Origin: SOIA01 sp050116035
Lineage (GTDB): Bacteria; Acidobacteriota; Aminicenantia; Aminicenantales; Aminicenantaceae
DNA length: 32,119 nucleotides
NCBI GenBank assembly: GCA_050116035.1
Contig: JASFPJ010000004.1
Span: 1-32,119 of the forward strand
Reading direction: 5' to 3'
The translations under genes were made by a program, and so were the position numbers. Under the pieces are notes generated by a model. That model was not told the origin of the DNA, did no database searches, and saw nothing but the letters and a program-made list of their open reading frames with translations. Below, piece after piece: positions 31,550 through 32,119 of this stretch (position 1 is its first letter; the number at the start of each line of letters is the position of its first letter).

Positions 31550-32119
31550 CTATCACGTTTTATTATAGTTACTGACCTTTCTCTTTCTTTGTTTTCAACG
31601 AGAATTCTACCATCGGCCATGTAAAAAGTCAATTTGTCCCCTTCTGTTCTCCCCCTGTCTTTATCAATAAACACCGGATTTCCAAGAAGAAGGAGCGATT
31701 CTTTTTCAGGATCAAAAATGGCCTCTTCTCCAAAGGCTTCGCCCATGTCCTGCGTGACGACAACTTTTTTTCGGCCAACAATTTTTTGTATGCCTTTATC
31801 CTCCTCTCCCAGATAAACGGAAATGGACTGGGCGCGAAGAACCGCATCCCTTACAGCTAAAGAGCTTTTTATCTGGTAAACCACAAGATTCTCTTCAGGA
31901 AAATAAGCCATTTTCTCAGATGATATTTTCAGTTTTTCCTCTTTTCCTTCTTTTGTTGTATGGGGCATCGTGGACTGGACACCGCCTTCACACAGAATTT
32001 TTCCCGTCTCATCAAAAAGTTCGATTTCTTCGCTCTGCAGTACTTTTTTCTCCTGCCAGGCTTTTGTGTCCTCGTTAAAAAGAAAACGCTTCTGTTCGGC
32101 GAAATATCTCATCTCTTTG
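31546..32119 (-). CDS. OstA/LptA-LptC-like periplasmic LPS transport protein, partial
   Basis: The frame stays open to the window edge, so the N-terminus, including any signal peptide or membrane anchor, lies outside; ATG 32112 is probably internal. The 188+ visible residues are beta-rich with repeated OstA-like units (LFDETGKILCEGGVQS, KISSEKMAYFPEENLVVYQ, VVVTQDMGEAFGEEAIFDPEKESLLLLGNPVFIDKD, GDKLTFYMADGRILVENK). Such beta-jellyroll proteins form the LPS bridge across the periplasm. LptA and LptC cannot be told apart without the N-terminus. The ATGA overlap with lptB fixes its role in the Lpt system. Confidence 0.85.
   Translation of the reverse strand, partial: KEMRYFAEQKRFLFNEDTKAWQEKKVLQSEEIELFDETGKILCEGGVQSTMPHTTKEGKEEKLKISSEKMAYFPEENLVVYQIKSSLAVRDAVLRAQSISVYLGEEDKGIQKIVGRKKVVVTQDMGEAFGEEAIFDPEKESLLLLGNPVFIDKDRGRTEGDKLTFYMADGRILVENKERERSVTIIKRDR

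Overview
The window is about 32 kb of bacterial chromosome from a diderm (Gram-negative-type) organism. It carries a complete Tol-Pal envelope system, LptB plus an OstA-like Lpt protein, and lipoprotein and Sec signals. Moderate GC, densely packed genes, a rpoN/hpf/PTS cluster that includes HprK and RapZ, and a large secreted Asp-box propeller protein fit an uncultured lineage such as Aminicenantes/Acidobacteriota. That taxon is an inference from gene content only; no rRNA or tRNA gene is visible.

Layout. (1) 1-4480: the 3' end of a CCG-domain iron-sulfur protein, a divergent pair of HD-GYP c-di-GMP phosphodiesterase (-) and ECF-like sigma factor (+) with its zinc-binding membrane anti-sigma factor, then holB-ricT (-). 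(2) 4635-10631: a secreted VPS10/BNR-type propeller protein downstream of uvrA (-). (3) 10887-13241: an MrfA-type repair helicase (+), separated from uvrA by a 121-bp inverted-repeat element. (4) 13408-15430: the KtrAB potassium transporter (-), preceded by a striking potential structured leader RNA. (5) 15806-21131: tolQ-tolR-tolA/tonB-like-tolB, then pal-cpoB-ssb (+), with a clear sigma-70-type promoter before pal. (6) 21366-23093: a mannose-6-phosphate-isomerase-like cupin (+), a sirtuin (-) and a 77-residue orphan protein (+) behind a textbook sigma-54 promoter. (7) 23094-23735: 642 bp without a credible gene, holding a 242-bp region closed by a near-perfect 14-bp stem. (8) 23736-32119 (-): OstA-like Lpt protein, lptB, rpoN, hpf, ptsN, hprK, rapZ, EIIA-Man, ptsH and ptsI, read right to left.

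How they work together. The last cluster links sigma-54, ribosome hibernation and a PTS phosphorelay with HprK/HPr(Ser46). No EIIB or EIIC is present, so it looks regulatory rather than sugar-transporting. The only clear sigma-54 promoter I see lies a few hundred bases beyond the end of this cluster, in front of the orphan small gene. Two copies of a 122-bp miniature inverted-repeat element lie 5-6 bp past stop codons, one of them splitting rapZ from EIIA-Man.

Most interesting points: the two candidate structured RNAs (15551-15696 and 23271-23512), the sigma-54-driven orphan gene, a UvrA lacking the usual insertion domain, a duplicated helical insert inside the propeller protein, an HprK lacking a normally conserved histidine, and a possible frameshift or leader peptide at the start of mrfA.
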